Positions 1 through 5,743 of a stretch of DNA of 5,743 bases are shown here, piece by piece. The first letter of the stretch is position 1. Each line of letters begins with the position of its first letter. The position numbers and the translations under genes were made by a program. The notes under the pieces are model-generated. The model did not search any database. It saw only the letters and a program-made list of their open reading frames with translations, and had not been told where the DNA came from. Source of the stretch: Spirochaetales bacterium (GTDB taxonomy: Bacteria > Spirochaetota > Spirochaetia > SPDA01); assembly GCA_004525155.1 (NCBI GenBank), contig SPDA01000160.1, positions 1 to 5,743 on the forward strand, given 5' to 3'.

Positions 1-1550
1 AGGACTTCCGAACGGGCGGAACATTCAACAGCCGCGTAAAAGTATTCGATTTTTTCATTGCTGAAAGGCACAAGCTTCGGCGGCGCGGGAAAAACGTGGG
101 GCCGTACAGTCGCCATCTGGGGTCTTCTCTCTCCGCAGACGATAACTGCCATTATGTTGCCGCCGAAAGCCGGTCTTGTCTGCAGGAGGTTCCCGCTTTC
201 CGGGTCTATCGCGAGACCCGTGCAGTCCGCGGTCAAGCCAGTTTCAAGCCGGGCGGCAAGCAGAGGCATGAAGGCCCTTCCATCCATGGTGGCGGGGCCG
301 AGCGCTATTTCAGGACGGAGTTCCCGCAGCACTTCCGCTGCCATGAAAGATCTAAGGCAAATGTCCGCAGTCCCGGTCAGGGGCCGGTCGGGAAGAATAA
401 AAAACACCCTGTCCACCTCCGGCGGCAGGAGCATCTCCCCTTCGGGTGCGTCTTCTGCCGGGTTCACCGTTTCAGGCCCCGCTGCGGTAAAACATACGCC
501 GAGCCGGGCATTCCCGGCGCGCGCCAGTCCGGCGGCCGCGGCTGCCAGCTCCAGGGTCGGCGCCGAGATGCCGGTCCGTCCCGTCGCCGGGTCCGTGGCC
601 AGTTCTCCCAGTACAATCACGAGCGGCCGCTCCGTCTTCACCCGTGCCTGCGGAAGGACCGCAGCCGGCACGGATAGGTCCTTTTCACCCGAGCCCGGTT
701 CCCGCCCGGATGCCGGCTGATTTTGGAGCCCCCCTCTCCCGAGAGCCTGTGTAAAAAGTGAAATCAGTTTTCGGATATCCCCTTTTTTATCGGGGTTGAG
801 GAACTCGGTTTTTTTTGCGTGGTCCACTCCGGATATTCGCAGGACCCTGGTAGGGCTTCCCGAAGCTCCGGTACGTTCCCCTATGGGATCCAGGTCGGCG
901 GAGCTTAGATGATCCGGCACGGCTTCCCGCGCGCGGACCCAGTCAGGGAACGACGGAAGCCGCGGAACATTGATGTCCTTGACGACCGTCATGACCGCGG
1001 GCAGCGGGGCGCGCAGGATTTCATACCCCTTGTCGATGAGGGATTCCGCGGTGACAAATCCGAAGTTCCCCGCGCGATCCGTTTCCACGTCTTTAATTTT
1101 CCTTACACAGCCGACAAAGGGGATGCCGAGGCTGACGGACAGTTCGGGAGGAACCTGGGCGGTATCGCCGTCGACGGCCTGCCTGCCGCAGATCAGGAGA
1201 TCGAATTTTTTACCGGCTTCCGCTTCCAGACGCCTAACAGCAAGGGCAAGGGTGACGGACGTAGCCCAGGTATCGCCGCCGGCGAAACGCCTGTCCGTGC
1301 ACAGCACTCCTCTGTCCGCGCCCCTGGCAAGGGCTTCGCGAAGGGCGGTCTCCGCCTGCGCAGGTCCCATGCTGAGAGCTGTTACCCTGCCTCCGTATTT
1401 TTCCTTGAGCCGGGCCGCCTCTTCCAGGGCATTCAGGTCCAGGGGATTGAGGATATTCGTGAGTCCGCTTCGATTGATCCTTCCGGTTTCCGGATCCATG
1501 CCGGCTTCCGCGGTATCCGGAACCTGTTTGATGCATACGCAAATATTCAT
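1..1550 (-). CDS. etfB-etfA: Fused electron-transfer flavoprotein EtfB-EtfA (3' end off the left edge)
   Basis: One open frame runs from ATG at 1550 to the left edge: 516 codons, checked codon by codon with no in-frame stop. Residues 1-270 are ETF beta: N-terminal VCIKQVPDTAE, SMGPAQAE near 60-67, GADRGV near 77-82, GGDTWATS near 91-98, GRQAVDGDTAQV 122-133, then a beta C-terminal tail with GSPTRV near 231-236. Residues about 272-305 are a polar Gly/Ser/Pro/Glu-rich linker. ETF alpha domain I starts near 309 (PLVIVLGE) and carries GRAFMPLLAARL, TGLTADCTG (437-445), QTRPAFGGN (457-465) and RPQMATVRPHVF (476-487). The alpha FAD-binding domain II, roughly 110-150 residues in ordinary EtfA, is missing because the window ends. 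ETFs shuttle electrons from flavin dehydrogenases to quinone oxidoreductases, or bifurcate them. The two subunits normally come from adjacent genes in the order etfB, etfA. The start has AGGA five bases upstream. Family assignment is very secure; the electron partner is unknown. Confidence 0.95.
   Translation of the reverse strand, partial: MNICVCIKQVPDTAEAGMDPETGRINRSGLTNILNPLDLNALEEAARLKEKYGGRVTALSMGPAQAETALREALARGADRGVLCTDRRFAGGDTWATSVTLALAVRRLEAEAGKKFDLLICGRQAVDGDTAQVPPELSVSLGIPFVGCVRKIKDVETDRAGNFGFVTAESLIDKGYEILRAPLPAVMTVVKDINVPRLPSFPDWVRAREAVPDHLSSADLDPIGERTGASGSPTRVLRISGVDHAKKTEFLNPDKKGDIRKLISLFTQALGRGGLQNQPASGREPGSGEKDLSVPAAVLPQARVKTERPLVIVLGELATDPATGRTGISAPTLELAAAAAGLARAGNARLGVCFTAAGPETVNPAEDAPEGEMLLPPEVDRVFFILPDRPLTGTADICLRSFMAAEVLRELRPEIALGPATMDGRAFMPLLAARLETGLTADCTGLAIDPESGNLLQTRPAFGGNIMAVIVCGERRPQMATVRPHVFPAPPKLVPFSNEKIEYFYAAVECSARSEV
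642..737 (-). other. Interdomain linker joining the EtfB and EtfA parts
   Basis: These bases encode about residues 272-303 of the fused ETF, between the end of the beta C-terminal helix (KLISLFTQAL) and the first beta strand of the alpha part (PLVIVLGE). The stretch is rich in Gly, Ser, Pro, Gln and charged residues, as expected of a flexible tether, and has no stop codon. It contains no ATG. A GTG at 639-641 (residue 304) could in principle be an internal alpha start, but only a weak AGG-like sequence precedes it. Boundaries are by eye. Confidence 0.7.
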
Positions 1551-1572
1551 GCCAGTCCTGTTTCAGGGTTTG

Positions 1573-1602
1573 AGTGTAGCAAAAATAACGGGGTTGGTAC
1601 AA
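1573..1602 (-). promoter_or_regulatory. Probable sigma-70-type promoter of etfB-etfA
   Basis: Read on the minus strand, TTGTAC (-35, plus 1597-1602) and TACACT (-10, plus 1573-1578) are separated by 18 bp. A TG one base upstream of the -10 makes TGCTACACT, an extended -10. Transcription would start near 1566, leaving a leader of about 15 nt before the ATG at 1550. The ribosome-binding site is a modest AGGA (plus 1556-1559). Assignment is by consensus match only. Confidence 0.55.
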
Positions 1603-1617
1603 TTCGGGGCATTTAAA

Positions 1618-1646
1618 TTCACAACTTTCCGGCTGTATGCTATAAT
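1618..1646 (+). promoter_or_regulatory. Probable strong sigma-70-type promoter of the yjgR-like gene
   Basis: TTCACA (-35, 1618-1623) lies 17 bp from a perfect TATAAT (-10, 1641-1646). TGC directly before the hexamer gives an extended -10. Transcription would start near 1653, leaving a leader of under 20 nt that holds the Shine-Dalgarno sequence GAGGAGG (1659-1665), five bases before the ATG at 1671. The -35 boxes of this promoter and of the divergent etfB-etfA promoter are only 15 bp apart, so a regulator bound between them could affect both. An ATTTAAAT palindrome (1611-1618) sits at the edge of this -35 box. Confidence 0.7.
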
Positions 1647-1670
1647 GCGTCGAACCTTGAGGAGGGCCCC

Positions 1671-3200
1671 ATGAAACAACTGATCCCTATAGCCAGGGCT
1701 GCCGATTTTTTAAATCTCTTCCCGTCCATGGCGAACAGGCACGGCCTCATTGCGGGAGCTACCGGAACCGGTAAAACCGTTTCTCTCCAGGTGTTCGCGG
1801 AGGGCTTGAGCGCGGCCGGCGTTTCGGTTTTTCTTGCCGATGTAAAGGGAGATCTTGCCGGCCTGGCAGCGGCAGGAAAAGAAAGCGCCAAACTCTCCGA
1901 AAGGCTTGCAAGGCTCGGCATCCGGGATCATGCTTATTCCTCCTTTCCTGTCGTGTTCTGGGACCTTTTCGGTAAAAAGGGCCACCCTATCCGCAGCACC
2001 GTATCGGACCTGGGGCCTCTTCTCCTCGGCAGACTCCTCAATCTGAACGAAACCCAGGCTGGCGTTCTCAACATTATTTTCAAGGTTGCGGATGACAACG
2101 GCCTACTCCTCCTCGACATGAAAGACCTGAAAGCCATGCTTGTCTACGCCTCCGAACAGGCTTCAGAAATAACCAGGGCCTACGGCATGGTGACGGCCCA
2201 GAGTATCGGCATCATACAGAGGGCCCTGTTTCAGCTTGAACAGGAAGGCGGGGAACATTTCTTCGGCGAACCGGCCTTCGAAATCGGGGACCTTCTTGCA
2301 TCCAACGCGGACGGAACGGGCACAATCCACATCCTGACCGCCGATATCCTCATACAGAAGCCGCGGCTCTACTCCGTCTTTCTCCTGTGGCTGCTTTCCG
2401 AACTTTTCGAGAACCTTCCGGAACGGGGAGACCTGGATAAGCCCGAAATCGTATTTTTCTTCGACGAAGCGCATCTGCTTTTCGATGACGCCCCCAAGGT
2501 GCTGCTCGACAAGGTGGAACAGGTGGTGAGGCTCATCCGGTCCCGGGGCGTGGGTGTATTTTTTGTCACGCAGAATCCGGTGGACATTCCGGAAGATGTT
2601 GCGGGCCAGCTCGGCAAAAGGGTTCAGCACGCCCTCCGCGCCTATACCCCTAAGGATCAGAAAGCGGTCAAAGCTGCGGCGCAAACCTTCCGCCCGAATC
2701 CCTCCCTCTCCGTTGAATCGTCCATAACGGAGCTGGGAATCGGCGAGGCCCTGGTGTCCCTGCTCGACGGAGAGGGTGTTCCGGCAATGGTGGAGCGGGC
2801 CTGGATACTGCCGCCTACATCGAGAATAGGAGTCATTAACGACAGTGAACGAGGAGAGGTTCTCGCGGCATCGGTGTTTAAAAATAAATACGATAACGCC
2901 GTGGACCGGGAATCCGCCTACGAAAGGCTCGCGGCCAAGACGGCCGCCGAATCACGGCAGGCGCCGGCGGGCGGTTCCAGCAGGGTGGTTCCTCTTGGTT
3001 CAGGCAGCGGGAAAGGGACCATGCGCGTCATAGGTTCCGGAGGAGGTTCCCTGCGTTCCACCGGCGGCAGCGGGAGAACCCGGAGCGTCAGTCCCGCCTC
3101 GGATTTTCTCGGGGCCCTTGTCGGAAGCGCAACCCGGACCATGGGACGCCAGGTAGGCAGCAAAATAGTCCGCGGCATCCTCGGATCCATGTGGAAATAA
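1671..3200 (+). CDS. yjgR: YjgR-like HerA-family ATPase (DUF853)
   Basis: A 509-residue protein that resembles E. coli YjgR (about 500 residues) along its whole length. The conserved start places MANRHGLIAGATGTGKT at 20-36, with the Walker A GATGTGKT at 29-36. DVKGDLAG follows the second strand, and TVSDLGPLLLGRLLNLNE is a family-typical block. The Walker B is EIVFFFDEAH at 259-268, with D265-E266 as the likely Mg-binding and catalytic acids. A sensor-like FVTQNP ends at P303, and R317 and R323 are candidate arginine fingers in the GKRVQHALRA segment. The C-terminus has a Gly/Ser-rich stretch (about 425-470) and then the conserved tail ending in IVRGILGS. The family is related to HerA/FtsK-type hexameric DNA-translocating ATPases, but YjgR's own cellular role is not established. 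No signal peptide or membrane segment is visible, so it is probably cytoplasmic. The start is fixed by GAGGAGG five bases upstream. The gene stands alone, divergent from etfB-etfA and convergent with metY. Confidence 0.95.
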   Translation: MKQLIPIARAADFLNLFPSMANRHGLIAGATGTGKTVSLQVFAEGLSAAGVSVFLADVKGDLAGLAAAGKESAKLSERLARLGIRDHAYSSFPVVFWDLFGKKGHPIRSTVSDLGPLLLGRLLNLNETQAGVLNIIFKVADDNGLLLLDMKDLKAMLVYASEQASEITRAYGMVTAQSIGIIQRALFQLEQEGGEHFFGEPAFEIGDLLASNADGTGTIHILTADILIQKPRLYSVFLLWLLSELFENLPERGDLDKPEIVFFFDEAHLLFDDAPKVLLDKVEQVVRLIRSRGVGVFFVTQNPVDIPEDVAGQLGKRVQHALRAYTPKDQKAVKAAAQTFRPNPSLSVESSITELGIGEALVSLLDGEGVPAMVERAWILPPTSRIGVINDSERGEVLAASVFKNKYDNAVDRESAYERLAAKTAAESRQAPAGGSSRVVPLGSGSGKGTMRVIGSGGGSLRSTGGSGRTRSVSPASDFLGALVGSATRTMGRQVGSKIVRGILGSMWK

Positions 3201-3228
3201 ACGGGATTTAAGAAAAATCAATGACACC

Positions 3229-3253
3229 CGGGGCTGACCGCGGGACAGCCCTG
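3229..3253. terminator. GC-rich hairpin between convergent genes, possible terminator
   Basis: CGGGGCTG (3229-3236) pairs with CAGCCCTG (3246-3253), with one G-T wobble and a 9-base loop. It sits in the 81-bp gap between the yjgR-like stop (3198-3200) and the metY stop (3282-3284), where both genes need an end. No U-tract follows directly on the plus strand. On the minus strand a T-rich stretch (ATTTTTCTT) begins about ten bases after the stem, so it fits metY termination slightly better. The missing adjacent U-tract keeps confidence low. Confidence 0.35.
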
Positions 3254-3281
3254 CGGCCGCCCGGCGGTTCCCTCATCATGC

Positions 3282-4580
3282 TTATCTCGTCGAAACGGCA
3301 AGTCCTTCTTCCAGGGCTTCCAGAATGTCATCAGAATGCTCAAGTCCGATGGAAAGGCGGACAAGGTCCGGTGTAAGCCCTCCCGAACGCTGCTGGTCCT
3401 CGCTCAACTGGGAATGAGAGGTGGAGGACGGGTGCAGGATGAGACTCTTCGCGTCCCCGACATTGGCGAGGTGGGAAAAGAGCTTTATGTTATCTATCAG
3501 TTTTACCGCGGCTTCGTACCCGCCTTTCATGCCGAAAACGACCATACCGCCGAAACCTTTTTTCAGATACTTTTTCGCGACCTGATGGGAAGGGTCATCC
3601 GGCAGACCGGGGTATCTGACCCAGGCGACCCGGCTGTCCTTTTTGAGGAATTCCGCGACCTTCATGGCGTTCTCCGAATGCCTCTGCATGCGAAGGGGCA
3701 GGGTTTCCAGTCCCTGGATAAACATCCACGCGTTGTCCGGTGAAATCGCTGCGCCCAGGTTGCGGAGGGGAACAGTGCGGAACCTGAGGGCGAAGGCTAT
3801 GGGCGCGAGGGCTGCCGGCAGATCGTGAGCCCATTTAAGCCCGTGATAGTTCGAATCAGGTTCGTTCATCAGGGGGAACGGCCCCTTCTTCCAGTCAAAT
3901 TTGCCGGAATCCGTTATGATTCCGCCGATCGCGTTGCCGTGACCGCCCATCCACTTTGTCAGGGAATTGATGACAATATCCGCTCCGTAATCGATGGTGC
4001 GCAGAAGCCAGGGAGTTGTGAAGGTTCCGTCAACAACCAGGGGAAGGTTATGCTTGTGGGCAATATCCGCAATTTCCTGTACGTCGGTAACATCCAGAAC
4101 AGGGTTGCCGATGGTTTCGATATACAACAGTTTTGTTTTCGGCGTAATCGCCTTTTTGAAATTCTCCGGATTTTTGGGATCCACGAATTTAACGGTAATA
4201 CCGAACTGCGGCAGGATGGATGCGAACATCGTGTAGGAACCGCCGTAGAGGTTGTTGGCCGCGACTACTTCGTCGCCCTGAGCGGCAATGTTGATGATTG
4301 TGTAGTGGACGGCGCTCGTTCCGGAAGCAACGGCTACGGATGCGGCGCCTCCCTCCAGAGCGGTAACACGGTCCTCCAGCACGGCATGGGTCGGGTTCAT
4401 TAGGCGGGTGTAGATGTTGCCCAGCTCCTTGAGCGCGAACAGGTTGGCGGCATGTTCCGTGTTTTTAAAAACGTACGAGCTCGTCCTGTACACGGGCACT
4501 CCCCGGGAAAGGGTGGTCGGATCCGGCACCTGGCCGGCATGCAGCGAGAGAGTTTCAAAACGATACTTTTTTTCTGACAT
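3282..4580 (-). CDS. metY: O-acetylhomoserine sulfhydrylase (homocysteine synthase), Cys/Met metabolism PLP enzyme
   Basis: A 432-residue PLP enzyme of normal length for MetY. The family joins O-acetylhomoserine with sulfide to give homocysteine and acetate, the direct sulfhydrylation route to methionine, in the cytoplasm. Visible motifs are ETLSLHAGQ (9-17), YTRLMNPT (57-64, phosphate-binding Tyr and Arg), ASGTSA (85-90), LYGGSY (111-116, with Tyr112 stacking on the cofactor), D184 in VVDGTFTTP for the pyridine nitrogen, and NSLTKW (205-210) with K209 as the Schiff-base lysine. HPSSTSHSQL (383-392) and R408 in VRLSIGLE fit substrate carboxylate binding. G185 replaces the usual Asn after the Asp. 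I chose the ATG at 4580 because AAGGAG lies six bases upstream. An in-frame ATG at 4604 would add eight residues and overlap the upstream stop as ATGA, but lacks its own ribosome-binding site. Substrate preference (acetyl versus succinyl or phospho homoserine, or methanethiol) cannot be read from sequence alone. Confidence 0.93.
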   Translation of the reverse strand: MSEKKYRFETLSLHAGQVPDPTTLSRGVPVYRTSSYVFKNTEHAANLFALKELGNIYTRLMNPTHAVLEDRVTALEGGAASVAVASGTSAVHYTIINIAAQGDEVVAANNLYGGSYTMFASILPQFGITVKFVDPKNPENFKKAITPKTKLLYIETIGNPVLDVTDVQEIADIAHKHNLPLVVDGTFTTPWLLRTIDYGADIVINSLTKWMGGHGNAIGGIITDSGKFDWKKGPFPLMNEPDSNYHGLKWAHDLPAALAPIAFALRFRTVPLRNLGAAISPDNAWMFIQGLETLPLRMQRHSENAMKVAEFLKKDSRVAWVRYPGLPDDPSHQVAKKYLKKGFGGMVVFGMKGGYEAAVKLIDNIKLFSHLANVGDAKSLILHPSSTSHSQLSEDQQRSGGLTPDLVRLSIGLEHSDDILEALEEGLAVSTR

Positions 4581-4586
4581 TTGTTT

Positions 4587-4592
4587 CTCCTT
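4587..4592 (-). promoter_or_regulatory. Shine-Dalgarno sequence that decides the metY start
   Basis: On the minus strand AAGGAG lies six bases before the ATG at 4580. It favours this start over the ATG at 4604, which has only AT-rich and Rrf2-coding sequence before it. The site lies just past the stop of the Rrf2 gene, so no separate promoter is needed. Confidence 0.75.
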
Positions 4593-4600
4593 TTCAGTTT

Positions 4601-5044
4601 TCATATACAGTAATCGGCGCCGCTGGAGGACGGTCTTGATTGAAACCGTTCCACGATATCCTTAAGGGTTATCGATTCCAGGGTATCCAAAATTACATCA
4701 GACAGCATGCACCAGACGTCACGGGTGGGGCAGAGAGATACGCGGTCGCAGACCGCCGAATCCTTGACGCACTCGACCGGCACGATATCACCTTCAAGAA
4801 GTTCCACGATTTCCCGGAAGGTGATTGCGCCGGGTTCTTTGGCGAGCCTGTAGCCGCCGTGGTGTCCCCGGGCCGATTGTACGAGCCCGGTGCCCCGCAG
4901 GGGGATGATCAGTTTGCTCAGGTATTTTTCCGAAATGTCCTGCCTCCTGGCGATATCTTTAAGAAGAATAAATTCACTTCCGTGATTTATCGCCAATTCG
5001 AACATGAGTCTGGCACCATATCTGCTTCTTGTCGATAATTTCAT
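4601..5044 (-). CDS. Rrf2-family transcriptional regulator with an Fe-S-type cysteine cluster
   Basis: A 147-residue protein of typical Rrf2 length. The start MKLSTRSRYGARLMFELA is the family's classic N-terminus. The winged helix-turn-helix spans about 25-68: LLKDIARRQDISEKYLSKLI holds the HTH, and RGHHGGYRLA (59-68) is the wing. Cysteines at 92, 99 and 105 (C-x6-C-x5-C) occupy the loop where IscR, NsrR and related members bind an Fe-S cluster. They are followed by a dimerisation helix starting near RDVWCMLSD. Extra cysteines lie at 112 and 146. Family members sense Fe-S status, nitric oxide, redox state or cysteine supply and usually repress their targets. The next gene makes homocysteine from sulfide and the preceding one imports iron, so iron/sulfur control is plausible but inferred. 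The frame could extend upstream to 5155, but that would lie inside the permease gene and add non-family sequence. The ATG at 5044 overlaps the permease stop as ATGA with no clear Shine-Dalgarno, implying translational coupling. Confidence 0.92.
   Translation of the reverse strand: MKLSTRSRYGARLMFELAINHGSEFILLKDIARRQDISEKYLSKLIIPLRGTGLVQSARGHHGGYRLAKEPGAITFREIVELLEGDIVPVECVKDSAVCDRVSLCPTRDVWCMLSDVILDTLESITLKDIVERFQSRPSSSGADYCI
5041..5044 (-). other. ATGA stop-start overlap between the permease and Rrf2 genes
   Basis: On the minus strand the permease ends in AAATGA, and the ATG of the Rrf2 gene shares its last bases. The upstream context (TTCCTGCGA) offers no good ribosome-binding site. Re-initiation by ribosomes finishing the permease is therefore the likely way the regulator is translated, which ties the two products' expression together. 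Confidence 0.8.
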
Positions 5045-5743
5045 TTCGCAGGAACCGATTTCCGTTTTTTTGAGCCGGTTATCCACAAGGCGAAGAGTCC
5101 GAAGGTATAGGCGTACTGCGCCGTGAATTGGGGCCACTCGGGCCTGGAATACCACCCGGCAAGAACATTGAGCGGAACGCCGGCGGAGCCCGACTTATGG
5201 TTCAGAATACCGGCGGAAAGATCGAAAACTTTTATAAGCAGAGGGTGCCCGCTTTCGAGGACGCCGAGGCTCTTCAGGCTTCCCAGCAGTTCGTGGATAC
5301 CGTATCCGAACAGATAACCCGCCTGGATAACCAGATATATCAAGGTCACCTTGAAAATCAGAGGAATACTGATGTTAAAAAGAGCGAAATAAATGAACAG
5401 GGACAGCAGTAGGGCCGCGGCAAGTCCCGCTAGTATCGAAAGCGTCTGGTATTCGCCGGCGAATGAAAAAACCACTATTTCCACCCCTTCCCTGGCAATG
5501 AGCATGAAGGAAAGGATAAATATTCCGAAAGCGGAAAGACTGTACGCGGTTTTTTGCTCAACCTGGCTTTTTATTTCGCTGCCGTTCCGAATCATCCATA
5601 TAATGAAGGTGGTAACCAGCACTACGGCGAATATGCTGGCCCCGCTTGCCCAGAGCGAACCGAACTCATCAATTTTTTTGAGTTTCGAGCTCAGCAAGTA
5701 AAGGACGAACCCCAAAAGCAGGGACACGGCAATACTGGCTGCA
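5041..5743 (-). CDS. FTR1-family iron permease (5' end off the right edge)
   Basis: An integral membrane protein with 233 residues visible; the frame stays open to the right edge, so the true start is outside the window. FTR1/EfeU proteins are usually about 270-280 residues, so some 40-50 N-terminal residues are probably missing. These would carry the first REXXE motif. The second iron-binding motif, REGVE, is present at plus 5479-5493 inside a membrane helix (FILSFMLIAREGVEIVVF). Other hydrophobic segments by eye are VSLLLGFVLYLL, SIFAVVLVTTFIIWMI (with the family-like segment leading into a charged loop), LAGLAAALLLSLFIYFALF, IFKVTLIYLVIQAGYLF, and a last helix near YAYTFGLFALWI before a basic KKRK tail. 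The conserved GWYSRPEWPQF block precedes the last helix. The protein should import iron across the inner membrane; whether it takes Fe2+ or Fe3+ and which partner protein it uses is not visible. It is the first visible gene of the run leading to the Rrf2 regulator and metY; the promoter lies outside the window. Confidence 0.9.
   Translation of the reverse strand, partial: AASIAVSLLLGFVLYLLSSKLKKIDEFGSLWASGASIFAVVLVTTFIIWMIRNGSEIKSQVEQKTAYSLSAFGIFILSFMLIAREGVEIVVFSFAGEYQTLSILAGLAAALLLSLFIYFALFNISIPLIFKVTLIYLVIQAGYLFGYGIHELLGSLKSLGVLESGHPLLIKVFDLSAGILNHKSGSAGVPLNVLAGWYSRPEWPQFTAQYAYTFGLFALWITGSKKRKSVPAK

Noticed and set aside
58..720. Plus-strand open frame of 220 codons
   Set aside because: It lies antisense to the ETF alpha part, has a low-complexity Ser/Arg/Pro composition and no recognisable domain. 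The minus-strand frame has clear family motifs.
909..1674. Two plus-strand open frames of about 235 codons over the ETF beta part
   Set aside because: Both are antisense to a clearly recognised ETF beta sequence, and neither shows a domain or a good ribosome-binding site. GC-rich third positions explain the long open frames.
2163..2684. Minus-strand open frame of 173 codons inside the YjgR-like gene
   Set aside because: It is the reverse of a strongly conserved ATPase region and has no family resemblance of its own.
3255..3275. Second GC-rich inverted sequence near the metY stop
   Set aside because: The possible stem is only three or four pairs around a short loop, too weak to call a terminator on its own.
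3336..4403. Plus-strand open frames of 135 and 192 codons over metY
   Set aside because: They are antisense to a complete, motif-rich PLP enzyme and have no recognisable protein features.
5045..5155. Upstream extension of the Rrf2 frame by 37 codons
   Set aside because: The extension lies inside the permease coding sequence and does not resemble Rrf2. The classic MKLSTRSRYG start is at 5044.

Overview
This is a bacterial chromosomal window, moderately GC-rich by eye, with five protein-coding genes in tight bacterial layout and no mobile element, CRISPR array or RNA gene that I could see. The genes are metabolic and housekeeping in character. The ETF beta half resembles the type found in Clostridia and other anaerobes, and a sulfhydrylase lies next to an Fe-S-type Rrf2 regulator and an iron permease. 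This suggests an anaerobic or facultative organism, but the phylum cannot be fixed from these genes (Spirochaetota, Desulfobacterota, Synergistota and Bacillota all remain possible).

Layout: (1) 1-1550, minus strand: one uninterrupted reading frame of 516 visible codons. It encodes an electron-transfer flavoprotein beta subunit, a polar linker, and then the alpha subunit, whose C-terminal FAD domain runs off the left edge. This EtfB-EtfA fusion is the most unusual thing in the window. (2) 1551-1670: a 120-bp divergent intergenic region with a good promoter for each flanking gene. (3) 1671-3200, plus strand: a full-length YjgR/DUF853 HerA-like ATPase. (4) 3201-3281: a short convergent gap with a GC-rich hairpin. 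(5) 3282-5743, minus strand: a three-gene run transcribed right to left. The order is an FTR1-family iron permease (start cut off by the right edge), an Rrf2-family regulator with a cysteine cluster, and MetY (O-acetylhomoserine sulfhydrylase).

How the genes may work together: the permease stop codon and regulator start codon share an ATGA overlap, and metY follows 20 nt after the regulator. The three are therefore probably co-transcribed and translationally coupled. Iron uptake, a regulator that probably senses an Fe-S cluster, and sulfide assimilation into homocysteine look like an iron/sulfur supply module; that functional link is inference. The fused ETF would carry electrons between flavin dehydrogenases and a quinone, ferredoxin or NAD partner, but its partner genes lie outside the window. 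The YjgR-like ATPase has its own promoter and no evident link to the others.
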